Shown here in pieces: positions 63,752 to 64,000 of a DNA stretch of 64,000 bases. The position numbers were made by a program, and so were the translations under genes. This DNA is from Melanocharis versteri (lineage: Eukaryota; Chordata; Aves; Passeriformes; Melanocharitidae). The stretch is taken from assembly GCA_013397845.1 (NCBI GenBank), contig VZTG01010322.1, positions 717,051 to 781,050 of the forward strand, written 5' to 3'. Every line of letters starts with the position of its first letter. Within the stretch, counting starts at the first letter, position 1. The notes under the pieces were generated by a model. It ran no database searches and had not been told where the DNA came from. It saw only the letters and a list, made by a program, of their open reading frames with translations.

Positions 63752-64000
63752 CAAGCTTCTTACTTTGATCTCATTGAAACTCATTCTCCCACTTATGAAA
63801 TATTACACTGAACTCACAAAAGTGTTGAGAATTATTATTTATGAAACACTAAAAAATATATAGCAGAGCTGACAGAAAAAGGCCTAAAGAATTCATTGTT
63901 CAATTAAAATTTGAGTCTCGTTAAGTATGAGTTGCTCATTCATGATTTTCAAAGCAAAAGTGCCAGCATCTGCAGAATCAGTGTTCTCAATGAGCAAATA

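Larger units (their letters stand above)
56527..64000. other. Single-copy DNA, no gene seen
   Basis: No recognisable coding frame; the longest is 122 codons (60446-60814, minus). Small hairpins, a purine-rich block (61612-61850) and an imperfect duplication near 63.7 kb are the only structures noted. 59.81-60.05 kb looks like conserved non-coding DNA by appearance. Confidence 0.5.

Noticed and set aside
1..64000. Endogenous retrovirus or other LTR element
   Set aside because: No paired long terminal repeats, tRNA primer site, or gag/pol/env-like frames were seen; all RT-like sequence matches the CR1 clade.

Overview
The window looks like nuclear DNA from a bird. It is AT-rich and CpG-poor. 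It carries at least eight fragments of CR1 (chicken repeat 1) LINEs, some ending in the avian-type tail built on repeats of ATTCTATGAT (or its complement at minus-strand copies). It also holds older amniote repeat fossils: CORE-SINE/MIR-like pieces, an L3/CR1-like tail and a degenerate hAT (Charlie-type) DNA transposon. I see no bacterial or viral organisation, no tRNA, rRNA or snRNA gene, no CRISPR array and no LTR retrovirus. The species cannot be named from this sequence alone.

No functional protein-coding gene can be supported. Almost all open frames are under 140 codons, overlap on both strands, and match no family I recognise. The few longer ones are chance frames or antisense shadows of CR1. 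The window is best read as intergenic DNA (gene-desert type) or a very large intron.

Layout. 1-25.9 kb is mostly single-copy AT-rich DNA. It contains a CR1 3' end (2.34 kb, minus), a MIR-like SINE head (5.75 kb, minus), an L3/CORE-type tail (7.1 kb), a second ancient SINE tail (14.4 kb), a TG-rich tract (18.0 kb) and several stretches that look like conserved non-coding DNA (10.9, 13.2 and 23.5 kb). 25.9-26.6 kb is a broken hAT transposase. 27.3-28.0 kb is a CR1 (minus), 28.6 kb an ancient repeat, and 30.2-31.3 kb a CR1 (plus) with its reverse transcriptase active-site region mutated. 37.74-38.64 kb holds two CR1 pieces of opposite orientation meeting within about 15 bases, and 39.8 kb a CR1 3' end (minus). 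40-49.8 kb is single-copy with a few microsatellites. 49.85-50.28 kb is a CR1 from another subfamily (plus). 52.83-55.27 kb is the longest CR1 (plus): endonuclease and N-terminal RT remnants are present, but the RT core is deleted. It is followed at once by a much older CR1 (55.30-55.60 kb). 55.93 kb carries a perfect 34-bp tandem duplication. 56.4 kb is another MIR-like fossil. The rest to 64 kb is single-copy apart from small hairpins and a purine-rich block.

The elements do not work together as a system: every transposon protein here is broken. The most informative items are the hAT fossil, the CR1 rearrangements, a probable assembly artefact at the single N (54,521), and the candidate conserved non-coding blocks, whose conservation is inferred and untested.
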